DNA from: Arcobacter caeni
Lineage (GTDB): Bacteria; Campylobacterota; Campylobacteria; Campylobacterales; Arcobacteraceae
DNA: 64,000 bases
NCBI RefSeq assembly: GCF_003063245.1
Contig: NZ_MUXE01000005.1
Span: 84,888-148,887 of the forward strand
Direction: 5' to 3'
Shown: positions 1-8,315 of the stretch, piece after piece
Layout: each line of letters opens with the position of its first letter
Position numbering within the stretch: position 1 is the first letter of the stretch
Position numbers and translations under genes: made by a program
Notes under the pieces: model-generated
Databases searched by the model: none
Seen by the model: the letters and a program-made list of their open reading frames with translations, nothing else
What the model was told of the DNA's origin: nothing

Positions 1-1117
1 TTGCAATTAAAGAGACTATATTTAAACCAATTCCAAATCCACCCACACTTTTATCAAATCTTGAATATCTTTCAAAAAGATTTTTAAGATTCTCTTTTGA
101 TATGCCTTTCCCACTATCTTCAATACTTAAAATATTATGGTTTAACTTCACTTTTATAAAACCAGCGATTTTATTATATTTTATGGCATTTGATAAAATA
201 TTATCAATTAATTTAGTTATCTTTTTTATATCACAAACAATAAAAACATCATCTTTTATATTTAAATGAAAAGTTACTTTTTTTATAGTAGCTAAACTGT
301 TAAAATAATCTACTCTTTGCTTTAGCAAATTTGAAAGATTTATATCTTCATTTTTTGAAATAATTTGATTATTTAAAGTTACAAATGTTAAATCTTCATA
401 AATATTTGAAATAGTTTTTGCACCTATTTCTATTCTATTTATTTTTTTCAATAATCTAGCATCTAAACTACTTTTATCAATCATTTCAATATTTGTAATA
501 ATTGCAGTTACAGGAGTATTTAATTCATGTGTTGTATCTTTTATAAATCTATCAAGTAAATGAAGAGCATCTCTCATTGGTTTTAAAACCTGTCTAAGTA
601 TAAAATATCCCAAAATCATCATAAAAGTAAATGCTAGTAAAAAAGATATTCCTATTTTATATCTAATTACTTCAAACCAAATTCCATCATCAGGAACTTC
701 AACTATTATATATTTACTTCCTAAATAGTAAGATTCAGGTTCTTTTATAAAATGTATTTGTTTATGATTTAAGTAAATAATATCATCTAAACTTACATCA
801 TTTGATTCTAATGTAGAAAAAATCTTTTTTTTATCACTATCAAAAATGGCAGAATTAAATCTTTCATCCCTTGGATAAATATTATTTTTATCTATATTAA
901 CATGTAAATCTTTTAGTCTAAATATCAAATCATTTGAATAGTTTTGTAATACTTGCCTCTTTTCTTGAAGCATTAAATCTTTTTGAAATTGATAATATAA
1001 ATAAGAGACTACACTTAAGATTACTAAGACCAGAAAAGAGTATAAAAAACTAAAACCTAAAAGTGTTCTAGTTTCACTTTTGGTTAAATCTATACCCGAG
1101 TTTTTTGAGACTAACAA
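1..1117 (-). CDS. Sensor histidine kinase (3' end cut by window edge)
   Basis: Membrane sensor kinase, expected to phosphorylate the response regulator encoded just upstream. The reading frame opens at a TTG (1115-1117) inside the 3' end of the regulator gene, a 44-bp overlap; an AGGG sequence lies upstream. No ATG or GTG is available there, so the start is inferred. Visible parts: a first membrane segment near residues 20-40, a periplasmic sensor of about 120 residues, a second membrane segment, a HisKA H-box (HELNTP, His near residue 196), an N-box (DNILSNAIKYN, near 309), a G1 box (EDSGKGIS) and a G2 box (GFGIGLNIV). Only the last residues after G2 are missing. The ligand cannot be read from the sequence. 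Confidence 0.88.
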   Translation of the reverse strand, partial: MLVSKNSGIDLTKSETRTLLGFSFLYSFLVLVILSVVSYLYYQFQKDLMLQEKRQVLQNYSNDLIFRLKDLHVNIDKNNIYPRDERFNSAIFDSDKKKIFSTLESNDVSLDDIIYLNHKQIHFIKEPESYYLGSKYIIVEVPDDGIWFEVIRYKIGISFLLAFTFMMILGYFILRQVLKPMRDALHLLDRFIKDTTHELNTPVTAIITNIEMIDKSSLDARLLKKINRIEIGAKTISNIYEDLTFVTLNNQIISKNEDINLSNLLKQRVDYFNSLATIKKVTFHLNIKDDVFIVCDIKKITKLIDNILSNAIKYNKIAGFIKVKLNHNILSIEDSGKGISKENLKNLFERYSRFDKSVGGFGIGLNIVSLIA

Positions 1118-1742
1118 TTTTATCTTTCCCTAAAATCTTTCTAAGATTTTTTATATAAGTTCTTAAAGAGTTATCACTATACTCTTCGTCATAATCCCAA
1201 ACATAATCATAAATTCTATCATGAACTAAAAGTTCATTTGGATGCTGTAAAAAGAACTTTAGAAGTTTCAACTCTTTTAAATTAAGTTTTATCTCTTCAT
1301 TGGCATCTTTTAATTCACTTGAAATTGAATTAAAAGTTATAGTTTCAGTAATATTAACAATCTCACTTTTTTGCGAAAATTCTCTTTTTAATATTGTTTG
1401 AATACGAATTAAAAGTTCTTTTAATTCAAATGGTTTTCTAACATAATCATCACAACCACTTGAATATCCTTGTTCAAGAGAATCCACAGAATTTAAAGAA
1501 GTTATATAAATAGCGGGAGTATCATTTCCATCTTTTCTAATCTCTTTTAAGACTTGAAAACCATTTTTGATTGGTACATTTACATCAAGTAATAATAAAT
1601 CAAAACGATTTTCATAAATTGAACTTAAAGCTTCTTCTCCATCATAAACACAAATTACTTCAAAGCCTTTTTCTTCAAGATAATCACAAACTGTGTCACT
1701 TAAATTTATGTCATCTTCTAATAATAATATTTTAGTTTTCAT
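1074..1742 (-). CDS. OmpR/PhoB-family response regulator
   Basis: DNA-binding response regulator of 222 residues. The N-terminal receiver domain has the acidic pair D10/D11, the phospho-acceptor Asp53 in LLLLDVNVP, and the conserved Lys in VRKPF. The C-terminal half (about 130-222) is a Trans_reg_C winged helix ending in KKLGYRFNQK. The gene overlaps the upstream small exported protein by 11 bp and the downstream kinase by about 44 bp, so the three are almost certainly one transcript and translationally coupled. The regulon is not visible; autoregulation of this operon is plausible but is inference. Confidence 0.93.
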   Translation of the reverse strand: MKTKILLLEDDINLSDTVCDYLEEKGFEVICVYDGEEALSSIYENRFDLLLLDVNVPIKNGFQVLKEIRKDGNDTPAIYITSLNSVDSLEQGYSSGCDDYVRKPFELKELLIRIQTILKREFSQKSEIVNITETITFNSISSELKDANEEIKLNLKELKLLKFFLQHPNELLVHDRIYDYVWDYDEEYSDNSLRTYIKNLRKILGKDKIVSLKKLGYRFNQK

Positions 1743-1962
1743 TTTGTTTCAACTCTTGTATATTTTGTTCAAATTGAACTTTCTCATCTTGTGTCATAGT
1801 TGGAATTCGTAAATTCAACTCTTTAATAAATTGAGCTTTATTTTCATCTTTTACATAACCAATAATTGCTATTAGCTCTTGAGTACTCATTTCTGAGTAA
1901 TCTTCATGTTTTGCAAAAAGAAAAGTGAACAATAAAAGAAATATAATTGCGATTTTTTTCAT
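1732..1962 (-). CDS. Small exported protein, DUF1104-like
   Basis: A 76-residue protein with an N-terminal signal peptide (residues 1-17, MKKIAIIFLLLFTFLFA) and a short, charged, helical mature part. The mature sequence (EDYSEMSTQELIAIIGYV, then regularly spaced charged residues) resembles the DUF1104 family of small periplasmic proteins in Campylobacterota. It is first in an operon with an OmpR-type regulator and a sensor kinase. By analogy with CpxP beside CpxRA, a periplasmic modulator of the kinase is possible. The role is inference; export and the family resemblance come from the sequence. Confidence 0.75.
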   Translation of the reverse strand: MKKIAIIFLLLFTFLFAKHEDYSEMSTQELIAIIGYVKDENKAQFIKELNLRIPTMTQDEKVQFEQNIQELKQNEN

Positions 1963-1987
1963 TTTTTAAACTCTATTTTTTATTTTG

Positions 1988-1993
1988 ATTGTA
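1988..1993 (-). promoter_or_regulatory. -10 element for DUF1104-like/regulator/kinase operon
   Basis: On the minus strand the sequence reads TGCTACAAT, an extended (TGn) -10 hexamer 25 bp upstream of the ATG of the small exported protein. No convincing -35 box is seen, as is usual for sigma-70 promoters in this group. Confidence 0.5.
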
Positions 1994-2103
1994 GCATATT
2001 AAATGTATAATAATTGTAGATAGTGTGGTTCTAAGCTTCTGCAAATAATTTTTTTTTGAAATCTAATAAAAAAAAGAGTGCTTAATTATTAAAATAATGT
2101 TAT

Positions 2104-2109
2104 TATAAA
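2104..2109 (+). promoter_or_regulatory. Candidate -10 element for regulator/ABC exporter operon
   Basis: TATAAA within an AT-rich stretch, 35 bp upstream of the chosen ATG at 2145. Weak evidence, since the whole region is AT-rich. Confidence 0.3.
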
Positions 2110-2144
2110 ATCATAAATAATAAATTTTGCTTCTAGGAATTTGT

Positions 2145-2798
2145 ATGAAAACATTAAAATCTTTAAACATTTGTTACAAAAAAAACCTTGCTGATGAATT
2201 CAATAATTATATCTCTTCTTTTACAAATAGTTTATTTGAATATGATCATCATGATGAATTAATTGAACTAATAAATACAAATGAAATTCATTTTGTAATT
2301 ACAAAATATAATTTTGAACTTTTAAAAAAGATTAGAGTTTTGAATAAACAAATACAGATTATTGCTGTTTTAGACGAGGTAAATCATACTCATTTATTAG
2401 AAGGTTTAGAGCTTCAATATGTAAAATTTATTCAAAATTTAGATTGTATAAATGTATTAATTGATATTTTAAAAGATTGTGTAAAAACTCTTGATACAAA
2501 TAAATCTAATGTTTTAAATTTAGAAAATGGTTTTATTTATGACAAATATAATAAATCTTTATTTAAAAATAATTCAATTGTTCCATTAACTAAAAAAGAG
2601 ATTTTATTTTTTGATTTCTTAATAAAAAATCATAATTGTTTTTTAAGTTATGAAGAGATAAATCAAAGTGTATGGAATGGAGTAATGACACAAGATTCAT
2701 TAAGATCATTAGTTAAAGAATTAAGGAAAAAAGTATATAAAGAACTTATTAAAAATGTATCAGGTTCAGGATATAGAATAGATATTCAAGCTCAATAA
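2145..2798 (+). CDS. Atypical response regulator with degenerate receiver domain
   Basis: A 217-residue protein. The C-terminal about 90 residues are a clear Trans_reg_C winged helix (PLTKKEILFFDFLI ... SLRSLVKELRKKV ... GSGYRI). The N-terminal about 120 residues have receiver-domain length and secondary-structure pattern, but the phospho-acceptor position reads VITKYN with no Asp and the N-terminal acidic pair is absent. It probably does not respond to phosphorylation. The ATG at 2145 is preferred over a TTG at 2127 because AGGAA (2135-2139) lies at proper spacing. Its stop overlaps the start of the ABC exporter gene by one base, so it likely controls, or is co-regulated with, that exporter. 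No kinase is adjacent. Confidence 0.75.
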   Translation: MKTLKSLNICYKKNLADEFNNYISSFTNSLFEYDHHDELIELINTNEIHFVITKYNFELLKKIRVLNKQIQIIAVLDEVNHTHLLEGLELQYVKFIQNLDCINVLIDILKDCVKTLDTNKSNVLNLENGFIYDKYNKSLFKNNSIVPLTKKEILFFDFLIKNHNCFLSYEEINQSVWNGVMTQDSLRSLVKELRKKVYKELIKNVSGSGYRIDIQAQ

Positions 2799-4570
2799 TG
2801 AATAATAAAATATCCTTAAAATATATATTTAAACTACTTCTTGATAATAAAAAATCTCTTATTATTGGGCAAATTATTACAATAATTGCAATTATAATAA
2901 GTGTTCCAATCCCCCTACTTTTACCACTTCTAGTTGATGAAGTTTTATTAAAAAAACCTGATTTTTTTGTAAATAATATTAATGAACTTTTTGGAACTAC
3001 AACTGCTTTTTATTATATTGCAATTGTTACTTTTATTGTTTTATTTCTTCGTGTAATTTATTTTTTTGTTAGTGTAGTTGTTACTAAAATATTTACAAAA
3101 ATCTCAAAATATGTAACTTTTAGAATAAGAGAAAAGCTTTTAAATCATCTTGAACTTGTAAATATGAATGAATATGAAAGTTTAGGTTCTGGTTCAATTG
3201 GTGCAAATTTAGTAACTGATGTAAATACTTTGGATAATTTTATAGTTACGGTTGCTAGTAAATTTATAACTTCAATTTTGACTTTAATTGCAGTTGCAAT
3301 TGTCATTATCACAATAGACCCAATTTTAGGACTTATGATTTTATTTATTCAGCCAATTATTATGATTCTTTCAAAAAAAATAGCCAATAAAACTGGTTTA
3401 CTAAAAAAAGAAGAGAACAGAGCAATTGAAGAATTTCAAAATAATATAAATGAAACTTTGGATTTATTTGGACAAATAAAAGCTAGTAATAAAGAAAATT
3501 TCTTTTTTAAAGATTCTATAAATAAAGCTAAAAATATCCAAAAAACTTCAAATGAATTTAACTATAAAAGTGTAGCTTATGAGAGATTTTCTTTTACCAT
3601 TTTTCTCATTGCTTTTGAAATTTTCAGAGCAGCAGGACTTTTACTTGTGGCTTATAGTGATTTATCAATAGGATTAATGTTTGCTATGTTTGGATATATT
3701 TGGTTTATTATGACTCCTGTTCAAGATATATTAACAATTCAATACGCATATGCGAGTGCAAAAGGTGCAATGACTCGAATAAATAAAATATTAGAGTTAA
3801 AAAAAGAAAAAAATGGAACTTTAAAACTAGATTCAAAATCTAAAAAAGTAGATATCTCTCTACAAAATCTAAGTTTTTATTATAATGAAGATAAAGAAGT
3901 TTTAAAAAACATCTCTTTTGATATAAAATCAGGCGAAAAAATAGCAATAATTGGTGCAAGTGGAAGTGGAAAAACTACTATTGCAAATATTATTTCTGGT
4001 TTTTATGCTAAAAGTTCTGGAGATATTTTTTATAATAATATTAGTATTGAAAACTTAAATAAACAAAGCCTTAGGGAAAATATCTTTTTAGTTTTACAAA
4101 TGCCTATTTTATTTAATAATACTTTGAGATTTAATATAACAATGGGAAATGAAAATATAAGTAATGAAGAGATTTTTAAAGCTCTAAAAATCGCACAACT
4201 TTTTGAAACTGTAGAAAATATGACAAATGGTCTTGATACAATTGTTGGAAAACAAGGAATTAGATTAAGTGGAGGTCAAAGACAAAGATTATCAATAGCT
4301 AGAATGATTATTGCAAATCCTGCTGTTGTAATATTTGATGAGTCAACATCTGCTTTAGATGTTCACACAGAAGTAAAATTATTTAGTGAGTTGGAAGAGT
4401 TTTTAAAAGATAAAACTGTAATTACTATAGCTCATAGATTAAGCACTGTAAAAAATGCTCAGATGATTTATGTAATAGATGATGGCAAAGTTGTACAAAG
4501 AGGAAATCATAAAGAATTAGAAGAAAAAGAGGGACACTATTTGGAGTTTGTGAAAAAACAATTAATTTAA
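2798..4570 (+). CDS. ABC exporter, fused permease and ATPase
   Basis: A 590-residue half-transporter of the MsbA/LmrA type, expected to act as a homodimer in the inner membrane. Residues 1-330 carry about six membrane segments. The nucleotide-binding domain follows, with Walker A GASGSGKTT (about 386), signature LSGGQRQRLS (about 490), Walker B VVIFDES with catalytic Glu (about 510) and H-loop AHRLST (about 545). It overlaps the atypical regulator gene upstream by one base. No periplasmic adaptor, outer-membrane channel or substrate gene is adjacent. The substrate cannot be inferred; drug, lipid or peptide export are all open. msbA is a possible name but is not supported by context. Confidence 0.88.
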   Translation: MNNKISLKYIFKLLLDNKKSLIIGQIITIIAIIISVPIPLLLPLLVDEVLLKKPDFFVNNINELFGTTTAFYYIAIVTFIVLFLRVIYFFVSVVVTKIFTKISKYVTFRIREKLLNHLELVNMNEYESLGSGSIGANLVTDVNTLDNFIVTVASKFITSILTLIAVAIVIITIDPILGLMILFIQPIIMILSKKIANKTGLLKKEENRAIEEFQNNINETLDLFGQIKASNKENFFFKDSINKAKNIQKTSNEFNYKSVAYERFSFTIFLIAFEIFRAAGLLLVAYSDLSIGLMFAMFGYIWFIMTPVQDILTIQYAYASAKGAMTRINKILELKKEKNGTLKLDSKSKKVDISLQNLSFYYNEDKEVLKNISFDIKSGEKIAIIGASGSGKTTIANIISGFYAKSSGDIFYNNISIENLNKQSLRENIFLVLQMPILFNNTLRFNITMGNENISNEEIFKALKIAQLFETVENMTNGLDTIVGKQGIRLSGGQRQRLSIARMIIANPAVVIFDESTSALDVHTEVKLFSELEEFLKDKTVITIAHRLSTVKNAQMIYVIDDGKVVQRGNHKELEEKEGHYLEFVKKQLI

Positions 4571-4592
4571 AACTGAGGTAAAACCCTCAGTT
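4571..4592. terminator. Hairpin between convergent genes
   Basis: Perfect 8-bp stem AACTGAGG / CCTCAGTT with a 6-base loop, immediately after the ABC exporter stop. The T-tract is poor on the plus strand and somewhat better on the minus strand, where it would also serve the ybdD/cstA unit. Confidence 0.5.
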
Positions 4593-4636
4593 AAGATAAG
4601 TCAAGATGTGTAATAAAAACCTTTATTCTAATAGAC

Positions 4637-4834
4637 CTAACAACATTTATTTAAACCACCGCTATTATATTTTCTATCTATACACTCTTTAAAAAAATCA
4701 CCCCTACTTTGTACTTGTTTATCAGGATGATTTCTTTGCATATGTTCAAGATATTTATCATAGCTAGATAGTCCCACAAGGGGATGAAAGAACCTTTCGG
4801 ATTTTTCATAAAAAGCTTTGATTTTACTAAACAT
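4637..4834 (-). CDS. YbdD/YjiX-family small protein (CstA partner)
   Basis: A 65-residue soluble protein of the YbdD/YjiX (DUF466) family. Diagnostic parts are GLSSYDKYLEHMQRNHPD in the first half, an FFKECIDRKY segment, and the glycine/cysteine tail ending in CC. Family members are encoded directly downstream of CstA/BtsT-type transporters, and here it begins 1 bp after the end of cstA. A role as accessory subunit or modulator of the transporter is likely from family knowledge. Two adjacent C-terminal cysteines are typical of the family. Confidence 0.85.
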   Translation of the reverse strand: MFSKIKAFYEKSERFFHPLVGLSSYDKYLEHMQRNHPDKQVQSRGDFFKECIDRKYNSGGLNKCC

Positions 4835-4835
4835 A

Positions 4836-6935
4836 TTAAGCCTTTTTTAGACTATCAATATGAATATAAGGAGATTCTTTTAATGGAATTTTTATTCTTC
4901 CAATACAAATTCCAATCGTTGCAATAATTACTAAAATTGTACTAATCATAAAGAATATACATAAAATTGCATTCAAGATATTTGAGAATTTAATTTGTTG
5001 TGCAAGACTTATATCTTTATTTGCTTTTGCGATTTCATCTTCTTGTGTAAGTGTTAGAATTTTTGCTTCAAGTTCAACTATTTTTTTAGCTTGAATTTGT
5101 GCAATTGCCACATGACTTACAGCATTGTGAACTCTATCACCTTCTTTAAATGGTAAGATTTTTAAAATTCCACCATAAAGTGTTGCTGTTAAAACAAATA
5201 CAGCAGGTACAACTGTAACCCAAGCGTATTTTTGTTTTCCCATTTTAAATAATACAGCAGTACCTAATAATAGTGCCATACCAGCTAACATTTGATTACT
5301 TACACCAAATAGTGGCCAAAGAGAATAAATTCCACCTCGTGGATCTATTGTTCCTTGATACAAGAAATATCCCCAACCAATAACACTAATTGCTGTTGCA
5401 ATAATTCCTGCTAAATAATTGTTGGTATTTCCTAAAGGTTTATAAACATTTCCCAAAATATCTTGAACCATAAATCGACAAGCTCTTGTTCCTGCATCAA
5501 CAGCAGTTAAAATAAATAAAGCTTCAAATAAAATAGCAAAGTGATACCAAAATCCCATCATTTCAATTCCACCAAAAAGTTCATGTAGAATTAAAGCAAC
5601 TCCAATAGCAAATGTTGGAGCTCCTCCTGTTCTTGATAAAATTGTTTGTTCACCGATATTTTTAGTAAGATTGAGAATTTCATCAGGAGAAATAGTAAAT
5701 CCCCAAGTTGAAATAGTTTGAGCAACAGTAACTACATCTGTACCTATAATTGCAGGTGATGAGTTAATTGCGAAATAAAGTCCTGGATGTAAAATAGTAG
5801 CCGTGATTAAAGCCATAATAGCAACAGCACTTTCCATTAACATAGAACCATATCCAACAGGAAGAGCATGAGTTTCATTTTCAAGCATTTTTGGTGTTGT
5901 TCCACTTGAAATTAAAGCATGGAATCCACTAATAGCACCACAAGCAATTGTAATAAATAAAAATGGAAATAATCCACCAGCAAAAACAGGACCTGAACCA
6001 TCAAAATATTGACTGTTCATTTTTGGCATTTGAAGATCAGGAGCTACAACAATTATAGCAATTGCCATAAGTAAAATAACACCAATTTTTAAGAATGTCG
6101 ATAAATAATCTCTAGGTGCTAATAAAAACCAAACAGGTAAAATAGCAGCAATAAATCCATAAGCCATCATAATAATTGCTAAAGTTGTAGCTTCAAAAGT
6201 AAATCTAGCTGCCCAAATAGGATCAAGTGCCACTACGCTTCCATAATGAATAGCTAAAATTAAAAGTACAAAACCTATAATAGAAGCTTCGCCAACTTTA
6301 CCAGGTCTTATGTATCTCATATAAATTCCCATAAAAATAGCAATAGGAATAGTCATAGAAATAGTAAATAAACCCCAAGGAGAATGAGCAAGAGCTTTTA
6401 CAACAACCATTGATAAAATAGCAATAATAATAAGCATAATCCCAAAAATAGCAATCATAGCAACTGAACCTGTAAAAGTTCCTAATTCATCTTTTATTAT
6501 TTCACCAAGAGATCTTCCATCTCTTCTTGAAGATATAAATAAAACAACAAAGTCATGAACCGCACCTGCAAAAACTCCACCAACTAAAATCCATAACATT
6601 GATGGTAAATATCCCATTTGTGCAGCTAAAATAGGACCAACTAAAGGACCAGCTCCCGCAATTGCAGCGAAGTGATGACCAAATAAAACAGATTTATTCG
6701 TAGGAACAAAATCTCTTCCATCATCATGAACCATAGCAGGAGTTGCTCTGTTTTTATCTAATTCTAAAACTTTATAAGCAATAAACCTTCCATAAAATCT
6801 ATATCCAATAGCATAAATACAAACAGCAGCAACAACTAAATACATAGCTGAAACTGTTTCTCCATTTTGTAAGGCTAGATAGCCAAAACAAACAGCTCCA
6901 ATAAGAGCCACAAAAACCCATATAATTTTGTTCAA
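4836..6935 (-). CDS. cstA: CstA-family carbon starvation / peptide (pyruvate) transporter
   Basis: Multi-pass inner-membrane protein of 699 residues, with CstA hallmarks such as FGHHFAAIAGAGPLVGP and the conserved VFAGAVHDF segment. In E. coli the family imports peptides or pyruvate; in Campylobacter jejuni CstA takes part in peptide use. The start is set at TTG 6933-6935 because AAAGG sits 7 bases upstream and a -10 element (6968-6973) lies between this codon and the longer possible start at 6977. A charged, partly coiled stretch (about residues 600-645) precedes the last membrane segment. It forms a unit with the YbdD-like gene. Confidence 0.92.
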   Translation of the reverse strand: MNKIIWVFVALIGAVCFGYLALQNGETVSAMYLVVAAVCIYAIGYRFYGRFIAYKVLELDKNRATPAMVHDDGRDFVPTNKSVLFGHHFAAIAGAGPLVGPILAAQMGYLPSMLWILVGGVFAGAVHDFVVLFISSRRDGRSLGEIIKDELGTFTGSVAMIAIFGIMLIIIAILSMVVVKALAHSPWGLFTISMTIPIAIFMGIYMRYIRPGKVGEASIIGFVLLILAIHYGSVVALDPIWAARFTFEATTLAIIMMAYGFIAAILPVWFLLAPRDYLSTFLKIGVILLMAIAIIVVAPDLQMPKMNSQYFDGSGPVFAGGLFPFLFITIACGAISGFHALISSGTTPKMLENETHALPVGYGSMLMESAVAIMALITATILHPGLYFAINSSPAIIGTDVVTVAQTISTWGFTISPDEILNLTKNIGEQTILSRTGGAPTFAIGVALILHELFGGIEMMGFWYHFAILFEALFILTAVDAGTRACRFMVQDILGNVYKPLGNTNNYLAGIIATAISVIGWGYFLYQGTIDPRGGIYSLWPLFGVSNQMLAGMALLLGTAVLFKMGKQKYAWVTVVPAVFVLTATLYGGILKILPFKEGDRVHNAVSHVAIAQIQAKKIVELEAKILTLTQEDEIAKANKDISLAQQIKFSNILNAILCIFFMISTILVIIATIGICIGRIKIPLKESPYIHIDSLKKA

Positions 6936-6967
6936 AATAAGACCTTTCAAAAAATAAATTAAGTTTG

Positions 6968-6973
6968 AGTATA
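6968..6973 (-). promoter_or_regulatory. -10 element for cstA
   Basis: Minus-strand TATACT preceded by TGTGT, about 33 bp upstream of the TTG start. It supports the downstream start because translation from 6977 would begin ahead of the promoter. Confidence 0.5.
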
Positions 6974-7081
6974 ACACAAAAATATATAAAGAATTATTGA
7001 CTATATTTTTGATAATAGATTAAATACTAAGATAAATTTAAATATAGCAATTAATGGATTGTAATATTAATTTTATTCTTT

Positions 7082-7087
7082 TATACT
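7082..7087 (+). promoter_or_regulatory. -10 element for argD-like gene
   Basis: TATACT in a T-rich context, 25 bp upstream of the ATG at 7113. The RBS AAGGAG (7101-7106) precedes the ATG. Confidence 0.45.
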
Positions 7088-7112
7088 CTTAGGAAGAAAA
7101 TAAGGAGTAAAA

Positions 7113-8288
7113 ATGGAAGAAGATAAATACTTATTACCTTTATATAATAGATTAAATGTAGCATTTGTAAAAGGTAAAAAATCTATTCTTTACGATGAAA
7201 ATGGCAAAGATTATATAGATTTTGCTTCAGGAGTTGGAGTTAATAGTTTAGGTTACGCAAATAAAAAAATTGTAAAAACTATAAAAAAACAAGCAAAAAG
7301 AGTTTTACATACTTCAAATATCTATCATATAAAACCACAAGAAAAATGTGCAAAAAAAATAGTTGAACTAAGTAATTATGATATGCAATGTTTTTTTTGT
7401 AATAGTGGTTCTGAAGCAAATGAGAGTGCAATAAAACTTGCAAGAAAATATGGAAATATATCATTTGATAAACCAAAATATAAAATCATAACAATAAAAA
7501 ATTCTTTTCATGGAAGAACAATTGCTACTTTAAAAGCAACGGCTCAAGAAGATAAGCATAAATTTTTTGGACCTTATCCTGATGGATTTGTTTATGCAGA
7601 AGATATAAATCAAGCCATTTCTTTAATAGACGATTCTACTGTTGCTGTTATGCTTGAATTAATTCAAGGAGAAGGTGGCATTTTTATGCAAGATATTTCT
7701 CAAATAAAAAAGCTAGAAAAAACATTAAAAGAGAAGAAATTACTTTTGATTGTAGATGAAATTCAAACTGGAGTTTACAGAAGTGGAAACTTTTTAATCT
7801 CTCAATATTTTGAAATTAAGCCAGATATTGTAACTTTAGCCAAAGGATTAGCAACAGGTATTCCAATTGGCGTTATGATGACTAGTAAAAAAAATATTTT
7901 TACTTTTGGAGATCATGGTTCAACTTTTGGAGGGAATCATCTAAGTACTACTGTTTCTTGTAAAGTTTTAAATATTTTAGAAGAATATTCAAATAGTGGA
8001 ATATTGCAAGAAAATATCAAATTTTTTGATAGTTATCTTCTTTATTTTATGAATAAATATCCAAATTTATTTAAACAAAAAAATGGTCATGGATTTATGC
8101 AAGGACTTGTTTTAAAAGATGATACAAAATTAAATGAACTAATCAATTCTTCTTTAAAAAATGGTTTACTAATTTTAAAATCAGGGAAAAATATAATTAG
8201 ATTTTTACCACCTTTAAATATCACAAAAAAAGAGATAATAAAAGGTTTCAAAAGATTTGAAAATTCTATAATTGAAACCTTAAAATAA
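7113..8288 (+). CDS. argD: Acetylornithine/ornithine-type class III aminotransferase
   Basis: PLP-dependent class III aminotransferase of 391 residues, the normal length for ArgD. It shows the phosphate-binding segment CNSGSEANESAIKLAR, the HGRT segment, the PLP Asp in LLIVDEIQTGVYRSG, and the Schiff-base lysine in TLAKGLATGIPIG. ArgD converts N-acetylglutamate semialdehyde to N-acetylornithine in arginine synthesis, and often serves as succinyl-diaminopimelate aminotransferase in lysine/murein synthesis too. dapD is elsewhere in this window, in line with a succinylase route. It stands alone with its own promoter. Related GABA or ornithine transaminases are the main alternative. Confidence 0.82.
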   Translation: MEEDKYLLPLYNRLNVAFVKGKKSILYDENGKDYIDFASGVGVNSLGYANKKIVKTIKKQAKRVLHTSNIYHIKPQEKCAKKIVELSNYDMQCFFCNSGSEANESAIKLARKYGNISFDKPKYKIITIKNSFHGRTIATLKATAQEDKHKFFGPYPDGFVYAEDINQAISLIDDSTVAVMLELIQGEGGIFMQDISQIKKLEKTLKEKKLLLIVDEIQTGVYRSGNFLISQYFEIKPDIVTLAKGLATGIPIGVMMTSKKNIFTFGDHGSTFGGNHLSTTVSCKVLNILEEYSNSGILQENIKFFDSYLLYFMNKYPNLFKQKNGHGFMQGLVLKDDTKLNELINSSLKNGLLILKSGKNIIRFLPPLNITKKEIIKGFKRFENSIIETLK

Positions 8289-8315
8289 GCAATTATTAGC
8301 TCTTTATAAAAATAT

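Noticed and set aside
6936..6977. Longer cstA start at TTG 6977
   Set aside because: A -10 element lies at 6968-6973 and a good ribosome-binding site precedes the downstream TTG at 6935, so the extra 14 codons are unlikely.
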